In this document: one piece after another, positions 15,597 through 24,868 of the stretch
How the letters are laid out: every line of letters starts with the position of its first letter
Numbering within the stretch: position 1 is the stretch's first letter
DNA from: Eggerthellaceae bacterium
GTDB taxonomy: Bacteria; Actinomycetota; Coriobacteriia; Coriobacteriales; Eggerthellaceae
Assembly (NCBI GenBank): GCA_017459925.1
Contig: JAFUCC010000012.1
Coordinates: 1 to 57,398 of the forward strand
Length of the DNA stretch: 57,398 bases
Reading direction: 5' to 3'
Translations under genes and position numbers: made by a program
Notes under the pieces: generated by a model
Seen by the model: the letters and a program-made list of their open reading frames with translations, nothing else
What the model was told of the DNA's origin: nothing
Databases searched by the model: none

Positions 15597-17516
15597 TTGC
15601 AAAGCACCACAGCGACCTCCCTTTACATGACGTCGTTCAGCGTCGCAGCGCTGCTCGTGTGCCTTACGTGCCTGGTGTACATGGTGCTGCAGCGCCGCTA
15701 CGAGAAAACCCAGGGCAAGCTCTTCATCGCGATCATCATCGACGTCGGGCTGACGGCCATCTGCAACATCGTCACCGAGCTCGCGGGCCCCACAGCGGCC
15801 ATCGACCCAGTGGCCGCCGGCTTGCAGATGGGTTCCGACTACCTTTACTTCATCGTGCATTCGGCCCTTGCGCCGCTGTTCTACATGTACGTGCTCGTCG
15901 TATGCAGCGGTTCGTGGCGCCGCAGCCGCAGCCGGAACATCATCTACGGCCTGCCGTTCTTCCTCACCGAGTTTCTCGCGCTGACGAACCCGCTTTTCCA
16001 TTGGGTCTACTATTACGGACCGAACTTCACGTTCACGCGCAATTGGGCGGTCTACGTTATATATGTAGTCGGCGTCGTGTACTTCATCGCCGGGCTCGTG
16101 TGGCTGCTGCGCCATTGGCGCGCCGTCACGCCGCTCAAGCGCCGTGCGCTCAGCTACTTCTTCGTCATGGTTGGCTTGGGCGTCGGCATCCAGCTGGTGA
16201 ACTCGCAGTTCCGCGTCGAGCTCTTCGCGGAATCGCTCGCCATCATCGGCGTCATGATGTTCATCGAAAACGAAGACGAGCTGAAAGACTACGAGTCGGG
16301 CGTGTACAACCGCCTGGCGTTGAAGATGGACCTCAACGCCGCGTCAGCCGATGGCCAGCCGTTCTACGTCGTGGCCGTGCGCGTGGCGAACACGGCGACG
16401 TTCTTCCGCATCGGTGGCACCAGCATGGCCATGGACATCATGGCCACCACCGTGGCCGATTACCTGAAAACCATCATGCCCTGGTACCACGTGTACCGCG
16501 CATCCGCCACGCGCTACGTGCTCTTCGACCCGAAGCTCGACGCGCAGGGCGCCCGCGATCTGGCGGAAAAGGTGGCGCAGCGGTTCAAGCAAAACTGGAC
16601 TTACCGCGATTCCGAAATCGAGATGAAAGCGGTAATCGCCGTCGCGTGCGTGCCTGACGACCTGCAGCATCCCGAAGACGTGTTCTATTTGGTGGACACG
16701 CCGGTGCCGCCAAGCGAAAAGGACGTGCTGCAGGGCGATGACCTGGGTTACCTCATGCGCCGCGCCGAGGTGGAACGCGCCGTGCGCCGCGGGCTCGACG
16801 AGGGCAACTTCGAGGTGTACTACCAGCCCATCTACGATTCCGAAGGCCGCGCGTGCACGGCCGAGGCGCTCATGCGCATGACCGACCCGATTTTGGGCAG
16901 CATATCGCCGGTCGAGTTCATCGAAGTGGCCGAGCGGTTGGGTTTGGTCGAGGAGATCGGGGAGTTCGCCCTTTCCGAGGTGTGCGACTTTCTGGCAAGC
17001 GGCGTGCCGGCCAGCTTGGGCGTCGAGCACATCAGCGTGAACCTATCGGTCATCCAGTGCATGCAGACGGGCTTCCCCGCGCATGTCGCCGAAGTGGTGC
17101 GGAAGCATGGCGTTGATCCGCATATGGTGAGCTTCGAGATAACCGAATCCGTCGCTGCTGGCGACTACGAGTTCCTCGGGCGCGTCATGAGCGCGCTGAA
17201 GGCGAGCGGCCATCGTTTCGCCATGGACGATTACGGCACGGGCTATTCGAACATGCACTCGCTCGTGACACTCGATTTCGACGTGGTGAAGATCGACAAG
17301 ACCGTGCTGTGGGATGCCGAAAAGAGCGACATGGGCATGCTCATCTTGGAAAACGGCGTTCACATGCTGCGCAATATCGGCAGCAAGGTGCTGGTTGAAG
17401 GCGTGGAAACCGCCGAGCAAGTCGAGCTATTGCGCCGCTTGGGCGTCGATTACTTCCAGGGTTTCCACTTCGCCAAGCCGATGCCGAAAAGCGAGTTCGT
17501 GTCATTCCTGCAATAA
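15597..17516 (+). CDS. Membrane-bound cyclic-di-GMP phosphodiesterase (EAL)
   Basis: A 639-residue protein with a TTG start, 10 bases after AAGGGAAGG; an ATG at 15627 is the alternative. Residues about 10-215 hold around seven hydrophobic segments, a 7TM-type sensory module. Residues about 235-380 look like a GGDEF fold without the GGDEF motif. Residues about 400-638 form an EAL domain with its catalytic set present: AEALMRM near 422, NLSVIQ, FEITES, DDYGTGYS near 544, VKIDK, EGVET near 601 and QGFHFAKP near 621. It is therefore predicted to hydrolyse cyclic-di-GMP to pGpG at the membrane in response to an unknown signal. Its position 2 kb upstream of the pilus island suggests, but does not prove, a link to pilus control. 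Confidence 0.92.
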   Translation: MQSTTATSLYMTSFSVAALLVCLTCLVYMVLQRRYEKTQGKLFIAIIIDVGLTAICNIVTELAGPTAAIDPVAAGLQMGSDYLYFIVHSALAPLFYMYVLVVCSGSWRRSRSRNIIYGLPFFLTEFLALTNPLFHWVYYYGPNFTFTRNWAVYVIYVVGVVYFIAGLVWLLRHWRAVTPLKRRALSYFFVMVGLGVGIQLVNSQFRVELFAESLAIIGVMMFIENEDELKDYESGVYNRLALKMDLNAASADGQPFYVVAVRVANTATFFRIGGTSMAMDIMATTVADYLKTIMPWYHVYRASATRYVLFDPKLDAQGARDLAEKVAQRFKQNWTYRDSEIEMKAVIAVACVPDDLQHPEDVFYLVDTPVPPSEKDVLQGDDLGYLMRRAEVERAVRRGLDEGNFEVYYQPIYDSEGRACTAEALMRMTDPILGSISPVEFIEVAERLGLVEEIGEFALSEVCDFLASGVPASLGVEHISVNLSVIQCMQTGFPAHVAEVVRKHGVDPHMVSFEITESVAAGDYEFLGRVMSALKASGHRFAMDDYGTGYSNMHSLVTLDFDVVKIDKTVLWDAEKSDMGMLILENGVHMLRNIGSKVLVEGVETAEQVELLRRLGVDYFQGFHFAKPMPKSEFVSFLQ

Positions 17517-17559
17517 CGGTGTATGATGTAACCGTAAGCTAACAATGAGTAATGGAACA

Positions 17560-17597
17560 ATGAGTGGCGGGCTTGTCCCCAAAACTCATTTTCGGAA
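17560..17597. repeat. Degenerate PalB-like arm upstream of map
   Basis: AATGAGTGGCGGGCTTGTCC (17559-17578), followed by CCAAAACTCATTTTCGG, keeps the AATGAGT...ACTCATT ends of a PalB arm with a diverged centre. It lies in the leader of the methionine aminopeptidase gene. Confidence 0.5.
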
Positions 17598-17619
17598 TAA
17601 AACGCAAGGAGACGCAAAC

Positions 17620-18507
<888 letters not shown>

Positions 18508-18525
18508 GCGATACGCAAACGTTCC

Positions 18526-19476
18526 TCACATCTTCACGACGATGCACTTCAGCTCGTCGGGTATCGTCGCGTTCTTGTCGTTGTAGACGCGGACCCACAA
18601 CTCAACTTGCGTCGCTTTCCCGCCGACGTACTGAACGTGCCCAAGTTGAACCTGCACCTCGGCAGCGCTGTTCATGAAGTCCGAGAAAAACGCGCGCGAG
18701 GAGCTCGTGCAGAAGCTGTTCGACGCCGCCTCGCTGACGTAGCCCGAGAAACCGAGCTCCGTGAGGACTGAGTAATCGCCCTTGATCTGCGGGTTCGTTC
18801 CACCCTGATTGCGGTATGTCAGCAGCGTCACGCCTTCGTCGTTGGTAAGCCGCCCTTGGTTGGTGCTGCTCGTGTTCGACGCCTCGAGGATCTCCTCCTT
18901 GGTCATCCCCAGGAACTTCTCGCCTATGGCCCTCATGGCGTCCGCGTCGGCGTAAAGCCGCTCCTCGCTCGTGGCGGGCGTGAGCTCGCTTGTCTTATCG
19001 CTATAGGACGTTTCCGCTTCGGCGTAAATGGCGCCGCTACCCGTTAGCCACAATATGCTGGTGATCTTGCCGTTCTTCACCCGGTACGAGACCGCTTTTC
19101 CTTCGGGGATGCCCCTCACCGGCACTCCGCCGATTTCGTAATCGGCCATTAAGCTCGATTGTCCGTAGCCGTTTACCGAGAACGACGTGGCGTCAGTGAC
19201 GTCGCGGGCCACGCCTGCGGCGGAATCGAAGACGTAGGTTTTCGTGATGCTGGGGTTGTCGACCATCGCTTGCACGAGCACTGCAGCGTAACCCGAGCGC
19301 GCGTTCGCCTCGTCAACCGAAACCTTGGCCCGTTCGAGCTGGCTGCCGAGCACGGGGATGGCTGTGCTTACAAGCACCCCGATGATGGCCACGACGATGA
19401 GCATCTCGAGCAACGTGAAACCCGAAAGGCGGCGGTCCGGTTCCTGCGTAGTCGTATTGTGGACAAATTCACCCAT
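18526..19476 (-). CDS. Type IV prepilin, 316 residues, opposite strand
   Basis: A prepilin with cleavage site RRLSG-FTLLE (Glu at mature position 5) and the hydrophobic helix LIVVAIIGVLVSTAIPVLG. The N-terminal helix closely resembles that of the likely major pilin at 45384 (both have AIPVLG, QL, RA and DEAN in register), but the globular part is twice as long. That part contains only one or two cysteines and no domain I recognise. It is the only pilin transcribed leftwards and may be an alternative major pilin. No Shine-Dalgarno sequence is visible. TACCCT lies seven bases before the ATG, which fits leaderless transcription; this is inference. Confidence 0.93.
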   Translation of the reverse strand: MGEFVHNTTTQEPDRRLSGFTLLEMLIVVAIIGVLVSTAIPVLGSQLERAKVSVDEANARSGYAAVLVQAMVDNPSITKTYVFDSAAGVARDVTDATSFSVNGYGQSSLMADYEIGGVPVRGIPEGKAVSYRVKNGKITSILWLTGSGAIYAEAETSYSDKTSELTPATSEERLYADADAMRAIGEKFLGMTKEEILEASNTSSTNQGRLTNDEGVTLLTYRNQGGTNPQIKGDYSVLTELGFSGYVSEAASNSFCTSSSRAFFSDFMNSAAEVQVQLGHVQYVGGKATQVELWVRVYNDKNATIPDELKCIVVKM

Positions 19477-19667
19477 AATTAAAAGGGTAGCATGATGGCG
19501 GAAGGGAGATGGTTACGGGTTCGCTACGATTCATCATCAAGCCGTTTTCCGCGCATTCGCCTTGTGCCCTGCCAATGTGCATGCCGCAATATGTTGCGCT
19601 TCTCGGATGAGGCTAATGGAAGACGATGTCAACAGTTCGGTAAAGGCCCGTTAATCTGCGGTTTTGG

Positions 19668-19676
19668 TGCTAAAAT
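19668..19676 (+). promoter_or_regulatory. Putative extended -10 promoter of the first pilin cassette
   Basis: TGCTAAAAT matches an extended -10 box (TGnTAnnnT), 44 bases before the ATG at 19720. No clear -35 is seen. The 243-base gap separates divergent prepilin genes and shows nothing else I recognise. Confidence 0.45.
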
Positions 19677-19719
19677 CGCATCCAAATAGTCATTTGTAGG
19701 CTAGGGGTAAACCGCGCAA

Positions 19720-22119
19720 ATGCAGGAGCGGATTAAATATCGCGCGCGCAAGGGTTTCACGATGATGGAAACGCTCATCGTCGTGGGCATTCTCGTCGTT
19801 GTTGCAGCGCTTGTGGCCCCGAACGTCATCGATACGCAGAAGAGCCTACGCATGACCGAGCTCGACGCCAAAGCCGAGCAGATATACAACGCTGCGCAAT
19901 ACCAGCTTTCAGCGCTGAAGGCAGCGGGTCGGTTGGGCGTGTTCGAGTCTGACGACGCGACAGCGGAAGTGCTTCCATTGCCGGTCGTGCCTTCCGATTA
20001 CCCATCTGAAGATGGGGGAGGAGAAACGGCGACCGTTAGCACGCTCCGCTTTACCACGAGTGCTGGAAATACGGCTAAAACGTACATTTTGTCGCCAGAT
20101 ACTGCTTCTGTGACGAACGGCGTCACCAATGGCGACTATGTTGTTGAATTCAGCCCGAATACGGGTGAAGTATTTGCAGTGTTCTATTGGGAGAACGACG
20201 CCGTCGCTGCTGACGGCGCCCAGCCTGCGACGCCTGAAGCGTACTACAGAAAGATTTGCGGGTACCGTTCAAGCGCGGCGGGCGTTACGTTCCGTACAGA
20301 CCATCGCATCGGTTATTACAACGGCGGGGAAGTGTCGTTGGCGGTCGAGAGTTCTGGTGGCTCGGTTACCCCGGACGTCACCCCGTTTAATCTCTCCGAC
20401 CTTTCGCTGGATTTACTGAACGAGGAAGAGCTTTACATCAAGATTTACAACCCTGGTGGCAGCTTGGCCAATACAGACTTTGATCCGAGCAAGCTGAAGC
20501 TATCTATTTTCATCCAGGAGCTCGACGTCAATCCAGGCAGCAACTATGAGAATCCGTACAAGCGGGCTCTGATTAACGTAAACGGAGGAGTCCAACGAAA
20601 TGATATTCCGGACGTGAACGGAAACGTTATCCAAGGGGGCTCGCTGTCGTTCAATGCGGGTGTTGACTCCGAAATCGATTACATTTTAGATAGCCTGTAT
20701 AAGGACGCGTCGGGCCAGGCCATGAGTTTTGCGCGCCTGACGGACAATAAGATTAGACCAGGGGCGAACGTCGCAATCACCGTGTACGCGCAATACGAGG
20801 GCCAGCATTGGAAAAAGGGCCCTAAAACGGTGAATAGCACTTTTGGCGACTACTATTTCGAGGATGACGGTAATGGCAATAAAACAGGCGTCATCGACGT
20901 TTCAAGCATACGCCATCTTGAAAACATCACGACCACGCCAGTTGATCAAGGCGGCGATAGCATCAAGTACCTTACGATAAGGTTGACCAGCGATATCACA
21001 TACGATGGAACGCAGTGGGCGATCGAGAGCGTTGCCACAAACGCACACCGATCTCGCGAAAACCGAAACCCCTATTACGAGGACGGCGCGTATTCGGCAA
21101 TGGAGCCGATCGAGCTCCCAGATTATTTCCTTGCCGGAAATAATCGCGTGATTGATGGCCAAGGCCATAAGCTTGAGGGTTTAATAATCGGGGATCCGAA
21201 CAACCCCCAAGACAGAGCGGGCCTGTTTTCTTATCTGAAGTGCTGTGCTCGCAATCTCGAATTGGTTAATCCAATCGTATACGGAAGAAACGATGTTGGC
21301 GCACTAGCCGGGTACGTTGATAGGGCGGGCCTCTCGTTTGAGAACATAAAGATCAGCGGTGGCTCTGTAAATGGCGAAAAGCGAGTTGGCGGACTCGTTG
21401 GGGGCTCGAAAAACTCCACGTATATCGCTTGCACTTCTTCAGCCGACGTTACGGCAGGCAGCGGCGGTTTTGCCGGCGGTCTGATTGGCGCGACGGAAGG
21501 CACTGGCGTTAATGTCGATGGCGAACAAGGCCGAGTTTTGATTTCCTGCTCGGTTGGCTTCACGGCATTTACTGGCGATAAAACGACCATCTCAAGTAGC
21601 GGATCGTATGTTGGGGGGCTCGTCGGCGGCGTTGACTTCCCGACCGAAGACGGCCAACAATGGTCCGCATCGGGCGGATTCATTAGGGACTGCACGGTGT
21701 ATGCTGACGTTACCGGGCTCGATTATGTCGGCGGTTTCGTTGGCGCCACCGCGGAAGGCGGATGGCTTATCAGGTTTTCGGGATGCAGCGTCCTCCCATC
21801 TTATGACGCGAATTTGAACCCGATTCTTTATGAGGTTCGAGGTCGGAATTATGTCGGCGGATTCGGCGGGCGCATCAGCAGTATTGTCGATCACATGAAC
21901 AATACAGCGCAAATCAACGTAACCTCAACGGGCAATTATGCGGGTGGGTATGCTGGCGAGCTCCACAATACGACAGCGAAAAAATGCACAGCGTCCCGCG
22001 TGGACGACGAGCACGTTCCCGTTGTTTCGTGCTCGGGCGCCAATGTGGACGCATTTGCCGTGAAGGGCTCGGGTAGCGGTACGGAGAACTGCTCAAGTGA
22101 CGTTACGGTGAGAAGGTAG
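19720..22119 (+). CDS. Modular prepilin with GLUG-type repeats (799 residues)
   Basis: The prepilin signal is RARKG-FTMME, with Glu at mature position 5, followed by the helix TLIVVGILVVVAALVAPNV. After about 60 residues of pilin-like helix comes a long extracellular region. Its C-terminal third (about residues 480-790) carries repeated GLUG-like motifs: RAGLFSYL, NLELVNPIVYG, NDVGALAGYV, RVGGLVGGS, GGFAGGLIG, YVGGLVGGV, YVGGFVGA and YVGGFGGR. GLUG repeats form beta-solenoid surfaces in bacterial adhesins. The size is four to five times that of a normal pilin. It heads a tight four-gene prepilin cassette (gaps of 8, -4 and 3 bases). It is paralogous in architecture to the 793-residue protein at 38691. 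Codon use is less GC-rich than in the second cassette. Confidence 0.9.
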   Translation: MQERIKYRARKGFTMMETLIVVGILVVVAALVAPNVIDTQKSLRMTELDAKAEQIYNAAQYQLSALKAAGRLGVFESDDATAEVLPLPVVPSDYPSEDGGGETATVSTLRFTTSAGNTAKTYILSPDTASVTNGVTNGDYVVEFSPNTGEVFAVFYWENDAVAADGAQPATPEAYYRKICGYRSSAAGVTFRTDHRIGYYNGGEVSLAVESSGGSVTPDVTPFNLSDLSLDLLNEEELYIKIYNPGGSLANTDFDPSKLKLSIFIQELDVNPGSNYENPYKRALINVNGGVQRNDIPDVNGNVIQGGSLSFNAGVDSEIDYILDSLYKDASGQAMSFARLTDNKIRPGANVAITVYAQYEGQHWKKGPKTVNSTFGDYYFEDDGNGNKTGVIDVSSIRHLENITTTPVDQGGDSIKYLTIRLTSDITYDGTQWAIESVATNAHRSRENRNPYYEDGAYSAMEPIELPDYFLAGNNRVIDGQGHKLEGLIIGDPNNPQDRAGLFSYLKCCARNLELVNPIVYGRNDVGALAGYVDRAGLSFENIKISGGSVNGEKRVGGLVGGSKNSTYIACTSSADVTAGSGGFAGGLIGATEGTGVNVDGEQGRVLISCSVGFTAFTGDKTTISSSGSYVGGLVGGVDFPTEDGQQWSASGGFIRDCTVYADVTGLDYVGGFVGATAEGGWLIRFSGCSVLPSYDANLNPILYEVRGRNYVGGFGGRISSIVDHMNNTAQINVTSTGNYAGGYAGELHNTTAKKCTASRVDDEHVPVVSCSGANVDAFAVKGSGSGTENCSSDVTVRR

Positions 22120-22127
22120 AATCCGCG

Positions 22128-22754
22128 TTGAGACTCTTTCGCGAAACATCGAACCGTCTTTCATCGCAAAGTGGCATTTCCATCCTGGTTGCCCTGTTCT
22201 TTGTGCTTGTTGCAGGAATGATCGCTGCGGTTGTTATCTCCTCGGCCGCTGTGAACGCCGAACGCGTTTCCCCTGAGCAGAAGAACGATCAGGCGTATTT
22301 AGCCGTCGTGTCCGCCTTGAACACCGCAGATGACCTCGTAAAAGCCAACGGTTCCATTTGCGATGTGCGAATAGAGGTATCGGGCGGCACCGTTACAACC
22401 ACTACAGCGGGTTCTGATGGTCTGGGTTTAGGTCAATGGGCGACTGTGCAAGTGGGTCGCATGGAGAACGGCGGAATAGCCGAGCCGAAGAACGTTGTGG
22501 TCAGCGCTTCTGACATGGGCAATGCGAATGTGCCCGACGTGCTGCTTACGTTCACTATGACAACCGATCGTTCGATATACGTACGGGCTTGTCAGGATGT
22601 ATGGGGTTCGTCTACGGTTCCGACCGATGAGACAACTTTGAAGGCGGACCTCGCGGAGCGGGGTTTGTTCGGGTACACGCTTAATAGGCAAGTTGCAAGC
22701 TCGGGCTCGTCTGGAACCACGGTTTTCTGGGATGCGGTAGAGGTAAACGTATGA
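22128..22754 (+). CDS. PilX/GspK-like minor prepilin lacking Glu5 (208 residues)
   Basis: The TTG start at 22128 is supported by AGAAGGTAG upstream. A polar leader ends SSQSG, followed by the helix ISILVALFFVLVAGMIAAVV, which has no glutamate at mature position 5. Minor pilins of the PilX/GspK type share this lack, and in related systems such subunits sit at the filament tip. The rest (about 170 residues) is an unrecognised extracellular domain with two or three cysteines. It overlaps the next prepilin gene by ATGA, so the products are probably made in fixed ratio. Its counterpart in the second cassette is the 273-residue protein at 36925. Confidence 0.82.
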   Translation: MRLFRETSNRLSSQSGISILVALFFVLVAGMIAAVVISSAAVNAERVSPEQKNDQAYLAVVSALNTADDLVKANGSICDVRIEVSGGTVTTTTAGSDGLGLGQWATVQVGRMENGGIAEPKNVVVSASDMGNANVPDVLLTFTMTTDRSIYVRACQDVWGSSTVPTDETTLKADLAERGLFGYTLNRQVASSGSSGTTVFWDAVEVNV

Positions 22755-23110
22755 TTGCGAGGGCTCTAAGAAAGGTGCGTTTCCAGAGCGGCGAAACGCT
22801 CGTCGAGACGCTTGCGTCGATGCTTATCGCAACGCTTGCCGTGGTAGTGCTCACGACATCGGTCACAACAGCCGCAAGCATGAATCACTCAGCGGCGAAA
22901 CAAAGCGAAGCGACTCAGGAACAGCTCCTGAAAGCGTCCCAGTTCAATGGCTACATCGCCGAAACGGGTGAAACGAGCAATGGCTCGGGCACGCTTGCTT
23001 TTACAGACAAAGATGATGCTACAAGGCAAGTGACGTATACGGGCAGCGCAGTAGCCGTATACGGAGGCCAAGATATCGTGTCGTACGATTTGCAGGCAGG
23101 GGGCGCGTAA
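22751..23110 (+). CDS. Small minor prepilin (119 residues)
   Basis: The signal FQSG-ETLVE has Glu at mature position 5, followed by the helix TLASMLIATLAVVVLTTSV. The remaining 75 residues form a short domain ending in VAVYGGQDIVSYDLQAGGA. The unusual Glu at mature position 1 instead of Phe is shared with the 119-residue paralogue at 37736 (RGESITE). This position resembles the small minor pilins of Gram-positive type IV pilus and Com pseudopilus operons. It is translationally coupled to the genes on both sides. Confidence 0.85.
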   Translation: MIARALRKVRFQSGETLVETLASMLIATLAVVVLTTSVTTAASMNHSAAKQSEATQEQLLKASQFNGYIAETGETSNGSGTLAFTDKDDATRQVTYTGSAVAVYGGQDIVSYDLQAGGA

Positions 23111-23113
23111 GGC

Positions 23114-24700
23114 ATGAGGCCTGTTGCAAGAAAACTACGCATGCAAGCTGGCTTCACGCTGGTTGAAATGCTAGCCGCGCTTCTCGTATTGTCTCTTATG
23201 ACTGGCCTGGTTGCATCTGGCGTTTCCGCTGGAACGCGCATGTATCAACAAGAGCGCTTCGAATCTCAGGCCCAGGTGCTTGCGGGTACGATTAACAGCA
23301 CATTGGCGGACCCTGTGCGTTTCATGCAAAAGACAGGATCAACCTGCACCATGTCATATGAGGGCAATTTGATTTCGTTTCCCGCGAACGGCACTCCCCT
23401 TCAAGTTGATGGCGATGGGCATTTGTACCTGCAGGGGTCCGAATCCGGATCTAATCAGGTGAAGCTATTGAATGCGGGCATCTATGACGCTTGCAAGGTC
23501 GAGAGCCTCGACTCTCAGCTAAAGAGCGAGCCAAACGCAGACGGAACTACCGCATACGTATTCGAAGGCTCATATACGATAGCTGGGCCAAATGGCTTCT
23601 CGAAAGACTTTACGTTTGCCATCGTGCCCCAGTTTGGAGTTTCCCGCGGTAATACCGCCTCTTCGGGATCGGGGGGTTCAGGCTCTGGCGGAGCGGGGAC
23701 GATTGTTGACAAGGCGCCTCTCGACGTGCAATTGTCGGCTGCCAGGTCAGAGTTGGCGGCTGGAACCGACAAGCCTGATTCCGCGAAATCAGCCCTGCAG
23801 ACTGCCATAGATGCAGCGCAGGCGGTTTACGAAAACACCAACGCCGCGCAAGACGATGTGAACAGCCAGGTGTTGGCTCTTATTGCCGCCCGTGCCGCTT
23901 TTGCCAATGCATCCAGCGCTTCGGTTAATTACGATAGCTTGGGAGTCCTCCTCGGTGAAGTTGGGCAGATCGATAGCCGCATGGGCGATGCTGCCACGGC
24001 CTTGCAAAGGGCTTATTCGGATGCAAGCGCGCTCTACGACAACAAAAGCGCAACGGGGCAAGAAGAAGTTGATGCCCAGTATGCGGCTTTGCAAAATGCG
24101 CTGAATACGTACAGGGGCGTAAGGTATACAGCCGATTTGGCCCAAGCCATTGAGAACGCCAATAGCGCCAAGCAAACCGAACGGGTCGATGCCAATGGCG
24201 TTACTACATGGCTCAATTCTGCGCTGTCGAACGCTCGAGCAGCGGTGAACAACCCCACGGGCTATCCGCAGTCTCAAATCGATACCTATACAGCGGATTT
24301 GCAAAACGCTACGGCTGCTTATAACGCCCTGGAAAAGAAATCTTCTGGCGGTGGTGGTGAAGTTGTGGCGCCGACCGCCGGACAGGCTGCTTCTCAAGCC
24401 GACCTCGATAAATCAACTTATGGTGCAAGTTGGGGCAGTGGTAGTTGGACGTGGAAGAACATGAACACGTTCGATAACCCTGCAGTCACGTTCCTCGCTT
24501 TGGAGAATAATGGGGGAACACAGGTGCGGCTTATCTACTACGACAATAAATATTGGAAGCCTATAGATTGGAACGGAAACGATACGAAAGACGTGTTCAA
24601 CGACTGGGCGTCTGACAAGTTCGTTATCAGTCACTTGGGGGATGGCAGTTACCATGTTCATGGGTGGTCTGAATCGTGCAAATGGATTGCAATCAGCTGA
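23114..24700 (+). CDS. Modular prepilin with three FIVAR-like bundles (528 residues)
   Basis: The signal MQAG-FTLVE (Glu5) and helix LAALLVLSLMTGLVASG begin the protein, and a pilin-like domain reaches about residue 178. A Gly/Ser linker (SSGSGGSGSGGAG) leads into three helical repeats at about 201-265, 272-335 and 338-412, typified by ALQTAIDAAQAVYEN and ALQNALNTYRG. These match FIVAR three-helix modules of Gram-positive cell-wall adhesins. After GGGG, a Trp- and Tyr-rich domain of about 105 residues (GSGSWTWKNMNTF, YYDNKYWKPIDWNG) ends the protein; I do not recognise it. It may be a binding domain held away from the pilus by the bundles. It is the last gene of the first cassette, 168 bases before the giant gene. 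Confidence 0.87.
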   Translation: MRPVARKLRMQAGFTLVEMLAALLVLSLMTGLVASGVSAGTRMYQQERFESQAQVLAGTINSTLADPVRFMQKTGSTCTMSYEGNLISFPANGTPLQVDGDGHLYLQGSESGSNQVKLLNAGIYDACKVESLDSQLKSEPNADGTTAYVFEGSYTIAGPNGFSKDFTFAIVPQFGVSRGNTASSGSGGSGSGGAGTIVDKAPLDVQLSAARSELAAGTDKPDSAKSALQTAIDAAQAVYENTNAAQDDVNSQVLALIAARAAFANASSASVNYDSLGVLLGEVGQIDSRMGDAATALQRAYSDASALYDNKSATGQEEVDAQYAALQNALNTYRGVRYTADLAQAIENANSAKQTERVDANGVTTWLNSALSNARAAVNNPTGYPQSQIDTYTADLQNATAAYNALEKKSSGGGGEVVAPTAGQAASQADLDKSTYGASWGSGSWTWKNMNTFDNPAVTFLALENNGGTQVRLIYYDNKYWKPIDWNGNDTKDVFNDWASDKFVISHLGDGSYHVHGWSESCKWIAIS

Positions 24701-24785
24701 TTGCCTATTATCCCGACCCAGTCGAAAGCTCCAATGTATTTCGACTACAAAGTAACGTAATCACCTGCTGAAGCGATCGCTGCTG

Positions 24786-24791
24786 TATAAT
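24786..24791 (+). promoter_or_regulatory. Putative -10 box upstream of the giant gene
   Basis: A perfect TATAAT lies 78 bases before the ATG at 24869, in the only gap of more than 100 bases between 19720 and 45125. No good -35 is seen (ACCTGC at 17-bp spacing). It may allow the giant gene and second cassette to be transcribed separately. Confidence 0.4.
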
Positions 24792-24868
24792 CTAACTATC
24801 TATGTCATCAGGCATTTTGCTGTTTTGCAACGGAAGCGACAAGGTGCCGGCGATTACAGAGCGAGAGC

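Noticed and set aside
19492-19689. 65-residue open frame between the divergent prepilins
   Set aside because: The sequence is low quality as a protein, lacks a ribosome-binding site and covers the promoter region.
19720-24700. Com-type competence pseudopilus operon
   Set aside because: No comEA, comEC or other uptake gene is in the window, and the modular pilins and PilT point to a true retractile pilus. DNA uptake through it is still possible.
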